From assembly GCA_937981555.1 (NCBI GenBank), contig CALJOK010000072.1, forward strand, positions 1-61,379: 61,379 bases of DNA, in the 5' to 3' direction. The position numbers and the translations under genes are program-made. The notes beneath the pieces are model-generated. The model did no database searches. It saw only the letters and a list, made by a program, of their open reading frames with translations, and had not been told where the DNA came from. The DNA is from an uncultured Saprospiraceae bacterium (GTDB taxonomy: Bacteria; Bacteroidota; Bacteroidia; Chitinophagales; Saprospiraceae). Shown piece by piece: positions 1 through 9,354 of the stretch (its first letter is position 1; every line of letters starts with the position of its first letter).

Positions 1-1395
1 ATGGGAAAAAAATCAAGAAGTAAACTCGGTCACCTAATATTGGAAGATGGTTTTAGCCTTCTGATAAATAGCATGGTTGTTCGTTTCTCTGTCATACTAA
101 GGCAACTTGCAAACAATAGAAACGAAGAAATTCGTTTTGGACGTTTTATCAACAATCCAAAAGTAACTCCTACAAAGTTGGTAAATCATAACTGTAGTCT
201 TTCCCCAATAGATGTTACTGATAAAAATATTCTTGTAATAAGCGATACATCAACGATTGTTTTTGAACCAAAATACAAACGTAAAAACTTAGGTTATATA
301 GGTGCAAATACAGAGAAAGCTGGATTTTATACCCACCCAGCAATCCTACTAGATGCAGATAATGGTGCTTGTTATGGCTTAGCAGGCATATCTGCTTTCA
401 AAATAGAAAAAGTCAAAACTGATGAAGAAAAACAGTTAAAAGAACAAAAGATAAAAAATAGGTGGCACACTTTATTTGAAGAAAAAACATCCTATAAATG
501 GTTTGAAGCTCCTGAGCAAGCTATTCGAAATTGCCCTGGTGCAGCAAGTTATACTTTAATAGGGGATCGAGAATCAGACATCTATGAATTAATAGCTCGA
601 ACAATTGAAAATAAGTGGGACTTTGTTTATCGAAGCCAAACTGATCGTAGATTATCTGGAGATGATAAAAAAAAACTATCTGAAGTAATTGAGAAATGGC
701 CAGTAGCAAGTAAATATAATCTTAAAGTTCCAAAAACAAAAAATCGTTCAGAGCATACCGCATCCATGAATTTGAAATTTGGTCAAGTCAATATTCCTCG
801 ATCTAGAACTCCTTCCTGTAGACGATATTCTAAACAAATAACTCTTCGGATTGTGCAAGTAGAAGAATCTTCAGAAACTGTGGTTGGAAATGAAAAACCA
901 ATTAAATGGATTTTGCTAACGTCCCATCTTATTAAATCATCAGAACAAGCAATGCAAATTGTAAAATGGTATACACAACGATGGACGATTGAACAAGTAT
1001 TTCGAACACTCAAAAAGAAAGGATTGAATATTGAAAACTCACCAGTAACGACATATCAAGGATTAATAAATTTAGCAACAATGGCTTTAATAGCTGCCGT
1101 TCAAGTCATGCAATTAATTCAAGCTAGGGATGGAAAAACTTTACAAAAACTAAAAGATGTTTTTTCTAAAAAGGAATGTAAGTGTTTATTAATCTTGAAC
1201 AAAAAACTGGAAGGCAATACTACAAAATTAAAGAATCCTTACAATCCAAATTCATTAGCTTTTGGTTCTTGGATAATCGCTAGATTAGGAGGCTGGTCTG
1301 GATATAAAAAACAACGACCTCCTGGCCCCATTACTATAATGAGAGGATTAACTCGATTTTATAATCTTATGGAAGGGTATTACTTGATTTGTTAG
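1..1395 (+). mobile_element. IS4-family (IS50/Tn5-like) transposase
   Basis: DDE transposase of 464 residues that catalyses cut-and-paste movement of its insertion sequence. The first catalytic Asp is D82 (in ISDTST), the second D189 (in IGDRESDIYE), and the third acidic residue sits in a textbook IS4 Y-R-E-K signature: Y324, R327, E331, K338, with spacing 2-3-6. The stretch around residues 45-64 (FGRFINNPKVTP) resembles the N-terminal DNA-binding domain of Tn5-type enzymes. The ATG is base 1 of the window, so a slightly longer N-terminus and the left inverted repeat may lie outside. The right end must fall somewhere in 1396..1465, but without the left end it cannot be placed. The frame is intact, so the element may still be active. 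Family assignment is secure; subgroup is inferred. Confidence 0.9.
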
Positions 1396-1465
1396 AGGTC
1401 GATCAAAAGTGCCCTTTCGTGTATATACCATAGGTCTAGAGAGTCAGCACTAGCGTACTATAAAC

Positions 1466-2209
1466 TTACTTTTTTTCTCCCCAATAAAACCTTGAAGTAT
1501 AGGTCACTCCATTTGAATTTAACTTCAAAGTATAACTGGCTATTCGATTAATAAAATTTCCTTTGTAAAAATTATACTCTCGATCGGTGATTTCTCCTGT
1601 CGAATTTGTTTTGACCACTTCATACATCACACAATCGTTGAAGGTTCCATAGGGTGTTTTTACCGTACCTTCTCCTCCATATTCTGTAGTCACATGAATG
1701 GTGGATGTGGAAGATTCTGAACTATTAGTGTAAAGTGTAGAGGTATATGTATCATCAAAAGATTCTTCAAAATTAAAAGAAGAAATATTTAAAATTAATG
1801 GATCGCTATATTTATAATGAAAGGTAGAATTAAGATAAACTCCCAATTGCATGAGTGTATCGCTATCCTTCTTATAATAATTTATTTGATCAGAACCATC
1901 GTCCTTCATAGCAATATTGGCATCTGGAAAAAAGTCAGCACCAGGAAGTCCAGTTGGACTAACTATCGATAAATCATCTTGTGGGTTACCTTGTGCATTA
2001 TAAAAATCCCAGGTCATTCCTTCTCCTTTAGAAGGTTCGATTAGGTTATATGCATTAGTTGCGCTAGAGTATTCGAATGATTGTCCTACCGAATAAAACC
2101 AATCGCTAGTAACTTCAGGTTTCAATTCAAGGCTGTCATCTTTACAGGAAGTAAGAAATAAAAGAGATACTAAAATAGTAGTAAGGGATAAAAAATTAAA
2201 AATTTTCAT
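1466..2209 (-). CDS. hypothetical secreted lipoprotein
   Basis: A 247-residue protein with a lipoprotein signal (hydrophobic stretch ending LTSC, lipidated Cys at 22). The mature part is rich in Tyr, Thr and Ser and probably beta-structured (repeated stretches such as YKYSDPLIL and YTSTLYTN). No catalytic motif is recognised. It is a stand-alone gene between the IS4 transposase and the terminator that follows the 3592..4101 operon, so context gives no role. The start is supported by the well-formed signal peptide directly after the ATG. Similar short beta-rich lipoproteins are common in Bacteroidota and are mostly uncharacterised. Confidence 0.7.
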   Translation of the reverse strand: MKIFNFLSLTTILVSLLFLTSCKDDSLELKPEVTSDWFYSVGQSFEYSSATNAYNLIEPSKGEGMTWDFYNAQGNPQDDLSIVSPTGLPGADFFPDANIAMKDDGSDQINYYKKDSDTLMQLGVYLNSTFHYKYSDPLILNISSFNFEESFDDTYTSTLYTNSSESSTSTIHVTTEYGGEGTVKTPYGTFNDCVMYEVVKTNSTGEITDREYNFYKGNFINRIASYTLKLNSNGVTYTSRFYWGEKK

Positions 2210-2356
2210 TGGTGATTTACTTTTTTTGTTATAAAATTAGTTGAAAATAAAGGTTAGTATTGTTTTAACACTTCTTTATTTTCCTATGACTTAAAACATG
2301 AAAAAGTAAATGGGGAAATACTATTTTTTTTTAGAATTAGAATATTCCTATTATTT

Positions 2357-2400
2357 AAAAGGGAAGGTTCTGGATGGTTTTAATTAGAACCTTCCCTTTT
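2357..2400 (-). terminator. intrinsic terminator, probably bidirectional
   Basis: A perfect 15-bp stem (2357..2371 with 2386..2400), GC-rich in its centre (GGGAAGG/CCTTCCC) and flanked by A and T runs, with a 14-nt loop. It lies directly after the stop codon of the gene ending at 2403 and so closes the leftward operon 4101 to 2403. The T-run on the plus strand means it could also stop rightward transcription. Confidence 0.8.
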
Positions 2401-2402
2401 TT

Positions 2403-3590
2403 TTAATTTGGACAGGTAATATTTGTAGGAACTAACTGACCAGTATTACTAATAGTAACTCGCCAACATTGTCCATTTGGAGATTTCATAATTACTCCTT
2501 TATTGATGTCTTCTATATAAACATCACCATCTGTAATTTGCAATTTTGATTTTGGTTCGGTAACTCCAATTCCAACATCTCCATCAGTCGTTACCGTCAT
2601 TCTAATATTAGCGGTTGTCCAGTTTGTTGGAGCATTTTCTGTGGCGAAGTGAATTCCTCCATTTGCGGAAGTGGTATTGGCGATATACAATCCATTATCA
2701 TTTCCATCTTCAAATAAATTTATTCCAATAGAAGAATTAGGATATCCACCATCTTGCAAAAATTCAATTCTTGGGTTACTGTTTTCATTATTATCATTTG
2801 GATCAGCTTCAATGGTTAATGATACATCACCATTGTCTTGATAAATATGAAGGAGCGATTGAGGAGTTACATTGTTACCAATTCCAACATTTCCACCTCC
2901 TTGATTGACAATTAAAGTAGACTGAGAGGTTGCATTAAGATATAATCCTGCATCTTCTTTTGTTTGATCAATTTGGTTAGCATCTATTAATATACTTCTT
3001 CCGTTAGTAGATGGGGAAGTTCCACTTTGAGTTATTTTTAAGGGAGCGATTCCATTTTGAAAATTTGTTCAAGCTGCAATATTATAGTCGTCTCCTTCCG
3101 CTTCGATAGTTACTAAACTAGAAGGAGTACTAGTACCAATTCCTACATGACCATTTTGATAAGCAATGTCATCATTGGTTTTTGTCCAGTAAGCATTGCC
3201 TGCATTTAAAGCATATGGGACACTCATTAATTGACTAGAGCCTATTAGTTGATAGGTGTTTCCTCCAGTCTCATCCATTTCTATTTGGAGAAAATGATTG
3301 TTGTTGCTCCAATTGATATTTGAGAATGTTCCATTGACAATTGTACCTGTTCCAATTTTTAAATTGAAAAGTCCTAAGCTTGTTGTGGTAGTAGTGTGAG
3401 TCTCTTTATAAACTTCGGTACCAGTTGGTGTTTCTTGCAAAATGGCAATTCTTAATCCGATCGTCTGATTTGGAATTGGAGTTCCTGATAAATCTCTTGC
3501 TACGCCTTGATAATTAAAGGCTTGTGGAACTTGAGCAAATAATGTAATTGAGAATAGGGTAGAAAAAATAATGATAATTGCGTGTTTCAT
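2403..3590 (-). pseudogene. tail-fibre-like surface protein interrupted by an in-frame TGA
   Basis: Reads as one frame of about 395 codons, broken by a single TGA at 3069..3071. The N-terminal part (173 residues) has a signal peptide and the QVPQAFNYQGVARD start typical of Bacteroidota secreted proteins with repeated 'VGIGTSTP' segments. After the stop the same frame continues with more of those units (VGIGNNVTPQS, VGIGVTEPKSK) to a stop at 2403. No frame change is needed, so the gene is either a recent nonsense mutant or carries a one-base sequencing error. It is the second gene of an operon with 3592..4101, one base after that gene's stop. The family resembles phage tail-fibre or adhesin-like proteins; the function is unknown. 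Confidence 0.75.
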
Positions 3591-3591
3591 A

Positions 3592-4101
3592 TTAGTTTAT
3601 TTTTTGGATTTTAAATGTTGGTAAAGATTTGCTTCCTTCAATCTGAAAATTTAAGAAGTAATTTCCACTTGGTAAATCACTTATGTTTTTCTGTATGGAA
3701 ATTTGTTGACCTTGAATGTTTTCAGACCAAATAAGTTTTCCTTTCAAATCAAAAAATTGAATTTCAACTTTACTACTTTGTTTTAAATTAAGATTCATTT
3801 CTAACCAATCGGAAGTTGGATTTGGAAAAATTTTTATTTCCCCAATATCCTCTTGGAGTTTTTCTATTCCTGTAATCATGTAATTCGGTTGATGAAAACC
3901 TTGCGTTATTTGTTGGTTGGCATCTTGGATGGTAGTGATGGAAACTTCTCCTAATGTCCAATCTATTTGCATGGTATTTCCTTGAAATGTTTCCCCTGCG
4001 GAGGAAATAATTTCTGGACTCACATTTTGAGCGTTCACCTCACTTATGCAAAATAGAATAAACCCAAAAAGAAATATCTTCACCATTTGTAAAGTTTTCA
4101 T
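3592..4101 (-). CDS. small secreted protein with type A T9SS sorting tail
   Basis: A 169-residue protein: signal peptide (about 1-24, ending VNAQ), a short segment with ISSAGETFQG and a DWTLGEVSI/TQGFHQP motif, then a C-terminal domain of about 75 residues beginning IKIFPNPTSDWLEM and ending FKIQKIN, the standard type A sorting domain (Por secretion tail). Such proteins cross the outer membrane by the type IX system and are attached to the surface. It is the first gene of an operon with the interrupted tail-fibre-like gene just downstream. The short passenger has no visible catalytic domain. Confidence 0.85.
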   Translation of the reverse strand: MKTLQMVKIFLFGFILFCISEVNAQNVSPEIISSAGETFQGNTMQIDWTLGEVSITTIQDANQQITQGFHQPNYMITGIEKLQEDIGEIKIFPNPTSDWLEMNLNLKQSSKVEIQFFDLKGKLIWSENIQGQQISIQKNISDLPSGNYFLNFQIEGSKSLPTFKIQKIN

Positions 4102-4243
4102 AAAGTATTGGTTTTAAAATATTAAATTTTATACTTAGAATTTCTATCTAGATATGTTTCAACTTTCGGTTTAGTAAATAGGAATTTAGATTTTTTTTCA
4201 AATTCAATTTTAAGAGAGAGAGTAACAGAAATTGGTTAGAAAA

Positions 4244-6439
4244 TTATCTCACTTCCAATTCATCCATAAAAATCCATGAAGGCAATCCTGCCCCATGATG
4301 CCAAACGGGAGCAACCAAACTACTTTCTGCTTTAATTTTTATAAATCTTGTAGTCGCACCAATTCCTTGACTCGTAAAATATTGAATATGATTAATCTTA
4401 CTTTTTTTCATCAAAGGAAATTGATTCGGTAGGGTAGCAATGGGTCGGAATTTTTTTCCATCCATAGAAATTTCATAACTTACTTTTTTTGGAAAAAATA
4501 CAATGTGATTAGTTACTTGTAAAAAACCAGCAGAGATTTCATTAACAGTTTTTTCTTCGCCTAAGTCAATGATAGCTTCTAAATGTTCCCCTTCAAATCC
4601 CAACCAATTAGCATAAAAACTGCTGCTTCCAAATGCGCCATCTGTTAGTGTTTGAGGATCTTCGTTAGAATATTTTTTAGGCGACGTTAATAGTTGAACG
4701 GGTTTTTGATATGCTAAATTTTCTTTACTTGCACGCTGCAAAGTAGTTTGGTATAAATTCAAATATTCTTTAACAGTATAGCGCATTTCGTTCATTGCGG
4801 TAATATTATTTTTGGAAGTTGTTTGCTGAAATCTATCCAATCTTTCTAAAATTAATTTTCCTCCATCATCTTTTAACCCATTGTATAAATCTTTCTTTTC
4901 AAATTCCAAGATGGCGTAATCAATACTTAAGCGTGCTTCATTTACTCGATTTAAAATTTCTTGTTTTCCTTTTACTGCGGTAGCTGCGATGTTAAATAAA
5001 CTATCGTAATTCGCTAGATTATTTTTATCCAAAAAACTATTAAATCCTTGTGATGGATCGCCATATAAAAATAAAAAGAACGAACTATCCTTGGCCAATT
5101 CATCATGAACGTCTGTGATATATTCTTGAATAAATGGAGCTGCTGCTTCGTAATAATTTTCTAAAAAATCAGCAATGACTTTATCTTGATCGAGGTTTGG
5201 TTCCCATAATAATTTTGAAGTCAGATAAGAACGCAATTCAAATAATTCGCTCGGCTGATTACTATGTTGTTCAAAAATCCACGTGGCATTATTTCGATTA
5301 AATAATTGGATATTCGGTTGGAGTGTACGAAGATTAGGAAATGGTGCAAGGAAATTCGTAAACTGAGTCGTGTAATCCCAAATTCTAATATTGTCTGTAA
5401 TCGCTCCCCAACTAATTAGATCATTTTTAAAATCCTCACATTTCTTTTCAATCGAAGCACTTCGATCACACTCAATCGAACACAAGGTGATCAAAACATT
5501 TGGCTCAGGTTTGATTTCTTTTGGCGCTTTTCGAGTATACTGATAGGCGAGTGTTGAAATCTGCTTTTCGGGAAATGCCTTAGCAATTCGGTTGACAAAA
5601 TAAATCATTGAACCCGCAGCAGAATCTTCTTTTTTATGAATGGCCTCGCATTGATCGCATTGACAATATTGCGTGTTATCATCTTGACTAACTGAAATTA
5701 CTTCCGCATTCGGGTAACGTAACAGTTGTTGTTGCACAGAGTCTTTGACAATTTGATAAACCGTTTCATTAGTCAAGCAAAGTTGTGTCGGAATTCTTTT
5801 TCCATTTCTTAAAGCATAATATTCGGGATGCGATTTATAAAATTTTTCCTCTGGCATAAAGCGATGGAAGGTATGAACTTTTGCGATAGGAACGTAAGTT
5901 GGAAATGCTTCATTGGTTACTTTCCTTTTATTAGCAAAAGTGGAATCTTCATAAAATAAACGCGAGTGAACTGTACGAGTGTGAATGTCTGGAGTGTAAG
6001 TATAGCTTAGGTTTTCGGGTAGATTAATGATTTTCTGTGTTGGAATTATTTCTACTTTTGGACTGTAAAATTTACAACCTAATTCTCTTTCTAAAAATTC
6101 ATAAACGGCGTACAAAGTACTTTTCCCATTTCCTCCTTGAATTAAAAAGTCAGTATTTTTAAAACCATAATGAATGGTATGAGCATCTAAATTTTTAGAT
6201 TTCCCAATGATGATCTTAGGAGTATCTTCGTTATTTTTTTCAAAGGAAAAATCAACACCACTAATTTGAGTGAAATATTTTTTTAATTCTTCGGCAGCTA
6301 ATGTTTCATACTCATCGGCGTTTTCTAACAATGCTATTACAAAATTTGCATTTTGATTATTGTTTAGTGAAATGGTAGAATTATCTTTACAACCATAAAT
6401 TGAAATAATAAAAAGGAAGAAGTAAATATGGTTTTTCAT
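4244..6439 (-). CDS. DUF4838 lipoprotein with C-terminal discoidin-like module
   Basis: A 731-residue lipoprotein (signal ending IYGC, Cys17). Residues about 30-135 resemble the alpha/beta domain found before GH20 and GH84/GH67-type barrels (AAEELKKYFTQISG, ... YAVYEFLERELGCKFYSP). The middle is DUF4838, a family commonly found in polysaccharide loci and thought to be barrel-like, with a conserved-looking CQCDQCEAIH cysteine cluster. The last ~155 residues are the discoidin-like module shared with seven other proteins here (LTDGAFGSSS, WLGFEGEHLEAIIDLG, final SWIFMDELEVR). No chitobiase-type YTLDG domain is seen. It is the last gene of a leftward series after the acetylesterase. A glycoside-hydrolase-like role is plausible; the reaction is unknown. 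Confidence 0.85.
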   Translation of the reverse strand: MKNHIYFFLFIISIYGCKDNSTISLNNNQNANFVIALLENADEYETLAAEELKKYFTQISGVDFSFEKNNEDTPKIIIGKSKNLDAHTIHYGFKNTDFLIQGGNGKSTLYAVYEFLERELGCKFYSPKVEIIPTQKIINLPENLSYTYTPDIHTRTVHSRLFYEDSTFANKRKVTNEAFPTYVPIAKVHTFHRFMPEEKFYKSHPEYYALRNGKRIPTQLCLTNETVYQIVKDSVQQQLLRYPNAEVISVSQDDNTQYCQCDQCEAIHKKEDSAAGSMIYFVNRIAKAFPEKQISTLAYQYTRKAPKEIKPEPNVLITLCSIECDRSASIEKKCEDFKNDLISWGAITDNIRIWDYTTQFTNFLAPFPNLRTLQPNIQLFNRNNATWIFEQHSNQPSELFELRSYLTSKLLWEPNLDQDKVIADFLENYYEAAAPFIQEYITDVHDELAKDSSFFLFLYGDPSQGFNSFLDKNNLANYDSLFNIAATAVKGKQEILNRVNEARLSIDYAILEFEKKDLYNGLKDDGGKLILERLDRFQQTTSKNNITAMNEMRYTVKEYLNLYQTTLQRASKENLAYQKPVQLLTSPKKYSNEDPQTLTDGAFGSSSFYANWLGFEGEHLEAIIDLGEEKTVNEISAGFLQVTNHIVFFPKKVSYEISMDGKKFRPIATLPNQFPLMKKSKINHIQYFTSQGIGATTRFIKIKAESSLVAPVWHHGAGLPSWIFMDELEVR

Positions 6440-6484
6440 AGTTGATGTTTTGTTTTTTTAATTTCTATTTCTACGATTTTTTTT

Positions 6485-6544
6485 ACCACATAGGCACATA
6501 GATTACACAGCTTTTTTCCTATGTTTTCTATGTGCCTATGTGGT
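6485..6544. repeat. palindromic intergenic element (18-bp perfect arms)
   Basis: Arms 6485..6502 and 6527..6544 are perfect inverted complements (ACCACATAGGCACATAGA), separated by 24 nt. It lies between the acetylesterase stop and the DUF4838 start. T runs precede and A runs follow on both strands, so it does not look like an intrinsic terminator. It resembles REP-type palindromes; no second copy was seen in the window. Confidence 0.75.
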
Positions 6545-6565
6545 GAAAAAATTTGGCCGTCATCA

Positions 6566-9196
6566 TTATTCTGTTGTAAAAGAAGACGCGGGTAATCCTT
6601 CTTTATTAAATAAACTTGCTTCACTTGTATCTCGCCAAGCGTATCTTACAAATTTTGGTTTTGAAATACCTTCGGCACAAACTTTAATTTTATCACCAAC
6701 AAACTTTGCATCAGCTGGAACAAATATTTTGTCAGCACCTGCTATTTCAAAACCCGAGAGTTGAGAATTTTTTGCCATTAATCCAGCACCTATAAAATCA
6801 AATGCTAGAAAAATATTTTTCCGTTTTATCGTATGACTTTTATAGGAAGGACCAGAGGCTGTAATATTTTTCCCATAATCATTTGCCAAAGCCAATCCTG
6901 CTAATCTTTCACCAACATCTTGTTTGTTGCTAGGATGAATATTTTTATTGTTTCCGACATCTAAGGTTACCACCATTCCAGTTTTTTCTAAGGACAAAGT
7001 CTTCCGTTGCGCATCTCTTAATTTTTGTGATTTGTCCAAATTGGAATCTTTGCTGCTATTGTATTTATAAGGTGCAATTTGAACAAAGTAGAATGGAAAA
7101 TTAGCGTTCCATTGAGTTCGCCAATCTTTGATCATGGTTGGAAAAAGTCGTTGGTATTGTTCAGCTCTTCCTACATTAGATTCTCCTTGATACCAAATTG
7201 CACCTTTAATATTAAAAGGTACTAATGGATGAATCATAGCATTGTAAAGACAGGAGGGAGTTGAATACGGACTCGGCGCTAGAATGTTTGGACGCTCTTC
7301 CAAGTTCACTTTTTTCAAATCATATTGATAAATTTGATCTTGAAATATTTCAGCAGTAATGATATAATCCCATTTACCGACCAACGAAATATCTTTATTT
7401 TTTTTATTCGTTAATTTTATTTCATCGCTAATACTTCCAGGACCACCTGTATCAATAATGCGAATAGCAATAGTATTTTTTCCTTTTTTTAGTAAAGATT
7501 TTGAAATGGGATAATTTCTAGAATTAGTAAAATCAAAGGCAGTTGAACCGATTTTTTTTCCATTAAAATATACGACATCAGTATCATCCGAAATGCCCAT
7601 TTCAAAAGAGTAATCAGTAGAAATATCTTCTAGTTCAATTGTTTTTCTAAACCAAAAAACGCCATCTACATCTCTTTCTTTGTACAAATCAATTCTACCT
7701 GGTAATTGCATAGTTGACCAGTTTTTCATTAAATATTCAGGTTGGGCGAGATGCTGATCGTTTAATTCAAAGTGATCCCAGTCTGCCACTTCCGTAGGGA
7801 TAGTTTTATTTTCCCAGCGGTCAAACCACTCTTTTGATATTCGTTCTCTATCAGGATTTTCTATTGCTTTAATCATTTCATCAAAATCTCCTAGCTCTTT
7901 TATTTTCATTTTGCTGGTCCATGCTTCGGCAGGTGTTCCTCCCCAACTCGAATGAATGATGCCAATTGGAATATTTAATTCTTGATGCAATCTTCGAGCA
8001 AAAAAATAAGCAGTTGCACTAAAGTCAACAGCATTTGGGGGATTGCACACATCCCATTTCCCTTCAAAAGAATCTTCCTCTTCCAACGAAAATTTATTGG
8101 CCACTTTAAACAATCGAATATTTGGATATTGGGCATTTGAAATTTCTTCTTCCGAATTTTTAATTGGATCATTTGGAAGCCAACCTTTAAGTGGCATGTA
8201 CATATTGGATTGTCCTGAAGCTAACCAAACTTCTCCGATCATCACATCATTAACTTGAATACTTTTTTTTGTAGATGTAATGTTAAGTTCGTAAGGGCCT
8301 CCTGCTTTTGGAGTATTTATGTTGAGTTTCCAATTGCCAGATGCATCAGTTGTAGTCATTTCTTTTTCACCCCAACTTCCATTTACAACCACTTGACTTC
8401 CTGCAGATGCTTTTCCCCAAACGGCAACTTTTTCTTTTTGCTGCAAAACCATATGGTCTGTAAAAAAAGGGTTGACAGAAAAAGTAGCAGCAGCCAATGC
8501 TTCTTTAATTGCGGGCTGAACTAATTTTTCCATTACTATATATCCTGCTGTATTTGGATGAACTAAATCGTCTGCGGTGGTAAACTCAGGTACTCTCAAT
8601 CCATTCTTTTCATCTTTCATTGCCGTGTGATAATCCACATAAAGTAGATTATTTTCTGCTGCATATTTTTTAAGTATAGAGTTTAGTTCAATGACTTTAT
8701 CGGCAGGTTCAAAACCAGGACTCCATGGGAAATCGAAAGCTGGTAAGACGGAACAAATCACGACTTCAATATTATTGTACTTTGCCAATTCAATCATGGA
8801 GATAATATTTTCAGCCATCATTTCAATTGGAGTGAAACCAGTATTTTGAGCAATATCATTTATCCCGGCAAGGATAACTACAACTTTAGGATTAAGGTTA
8901 ATGACATCTTTTCTAAATCTCAACAACATTTGAGGAGTAGTTTGTCCACTAATTCCTCTCCCGATATAGTTTGATTTTTCAAAAAAATCAGGTCTTTTTA
9001 ATGGCCATACTTCGGTGATAGAATTCCCCATAAAGACAACTCGATTTTCATCAGAATTGGGGGATGATAATTTTTCATTATCTGCTTTAAATCTTTCAAA
9101 ATTAGTATGGTTATAAAACTGCCATACATCTTGCGCATTGGCTTGATTTATAAAAATAAATAAAGTTAAGATAGTGAAGGATATGATTTTTCTCAT
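6566..9196 (-). CDS. double-headed sialate O-acetylesterase (GDSL + SASA domains)
   Basis: An 876-residue secreted protein (signal peptide to about residue 21) with two complete SGNH-type esterase domains. Domain 1 (about 30-235) has the nucleophile block FMGNSI (S59), the GRGISG oxyanion block, AGIND (N113) and the D210-x-x-H213 pair (DDLVHP). Domain 2 (about 240-865) is the sialic-acid-specific acetylesterase family: ASGQSNM (S330), WYQGESN near 668 and an IHPSNKQD His block near 753, with a jelly-roll-like insert (FNGKKIGS) between. Such enzymes remove O-acetyl groups from sialic acid or other sugars, letting sialidase act; the GH33 sialidase at 18094..20067 fits. This protein lacks the discoidin-like tail. 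Family call is firm; exact acetyl position is not known. Confidence 0.9.
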   Translation of the reverse strand: MRKIISFTILTLFIFINQANAQDVWQFYNHTNFERFKADNEKLSSPNSDENRVVFMGNSITEVWPLKRPDFFEKSNYIGRGISGQTTPQMLLRFRKDVINLNPKVVVILAGINDIAQNTGFTPIEMMAENIISMIELAKYNNIEVVICSVLPAFDFPWSPGFEPADKVIELNSILKKYAAENNLLYVDYHTAMKDEKNGLRVPEFTTADDLVHPNTAGYIVMEKLVQPAIKEALAAATFSVNPFFTDHMVLQQKEKVAVWGKASAGSQVVVNGSWGEKEMTTTDASGNWKLNINTPKAGGPYELNITSTKKSIQVNDVMIGEVWLASGQSNMYMPLKGWLPNDPIKNSEEEISNAQYPNIRLFKVANKFSLEEEDSFEGKWDVCNPPNAVDFSATAYFFARRLHQELNIPIGIIHSSWGGTPAEAWTSKMKIKELGDFDEMIKAIENPDRERISKEWFDRWENKTIPTEVADWDHFELNDQHLAQPEYLMKNWSTMQLPGRIDLYKERDVDGVFWFRKTIELEDISTDYSFEMGISDDTDVVYFNGKKIGSTAFDFTNSRNYPISKSLLKKGKNTIAIRIIDTGGPGSISDEIKLTNKKNKDISLVGKWDYIITAEIFQDQIYQYDLKKVNLEERPNILAPSPYSTPSCLYNAMIHPLVPFNIKGAIWYQGESNVGRAEQYQRLFPTMIKDWRTQWNANFPFYFVQIAPYKYNSSKDSNLDKSQKLRDAQRKTLSLEKTGMVVTLDVGNNKNIHPSNKQDVGERLAGLALANDYGKNITASGPSYKSHTIKRKNIFLAFDFIGAGLMAKNSQLSGFEIAGADKIFVPADAKFVGDKIKVCAEGISKPKFVRYAWRDTSEASLFNKEGLPASSFTTE

Positions 9197-9273
9197 GTTT
9201 TTTTTATTTTAAATTCATTGAAATAGTCTATTAATAATTCAAGTTACGCACCATGATTTAATTTCTTGCTTCC

Positions 9274-9305
9274 CTACTTTTTTTTCATCAAGGAAAAAAA
9301 AGTAG
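9274..9305. repeat. A/T hairpin after a recurring lead sequence
   Basis: Perfect 13-bp arms (9274..9286 and 9293..9305, CTAC plus T8 and its complement) in the 158-bp gap between the cytochrome gene and the acetylesterase gene. The lead sequence CTTGCTTCCCTA just before it recurs near 23976, and shorter T-run/A-run hairpins occur at 20153 and 28307. Not a classical terminator for the leftward genes because the downstream side on that strand is not a T-run. Confidence 0.5.
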
Positions 9306-9354
9306 AACAAAGGGAGCTACCTAACGTGGGTAACTTCAGTTAATAATTTAAAAA

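Noticed and set aside
2403-2759. Separate 118-residue gene started at 2759
   Set aside because: The start is a TTG inside an open frame that runs on from the TGA at 3069; the reading frame and VGIG repeats show it is the second half of the interrupted gene.
6485-6544. Intrinsic terminator
   Set aside because: Both strands lack a T-run after the stem; the flanks are T before and A after.
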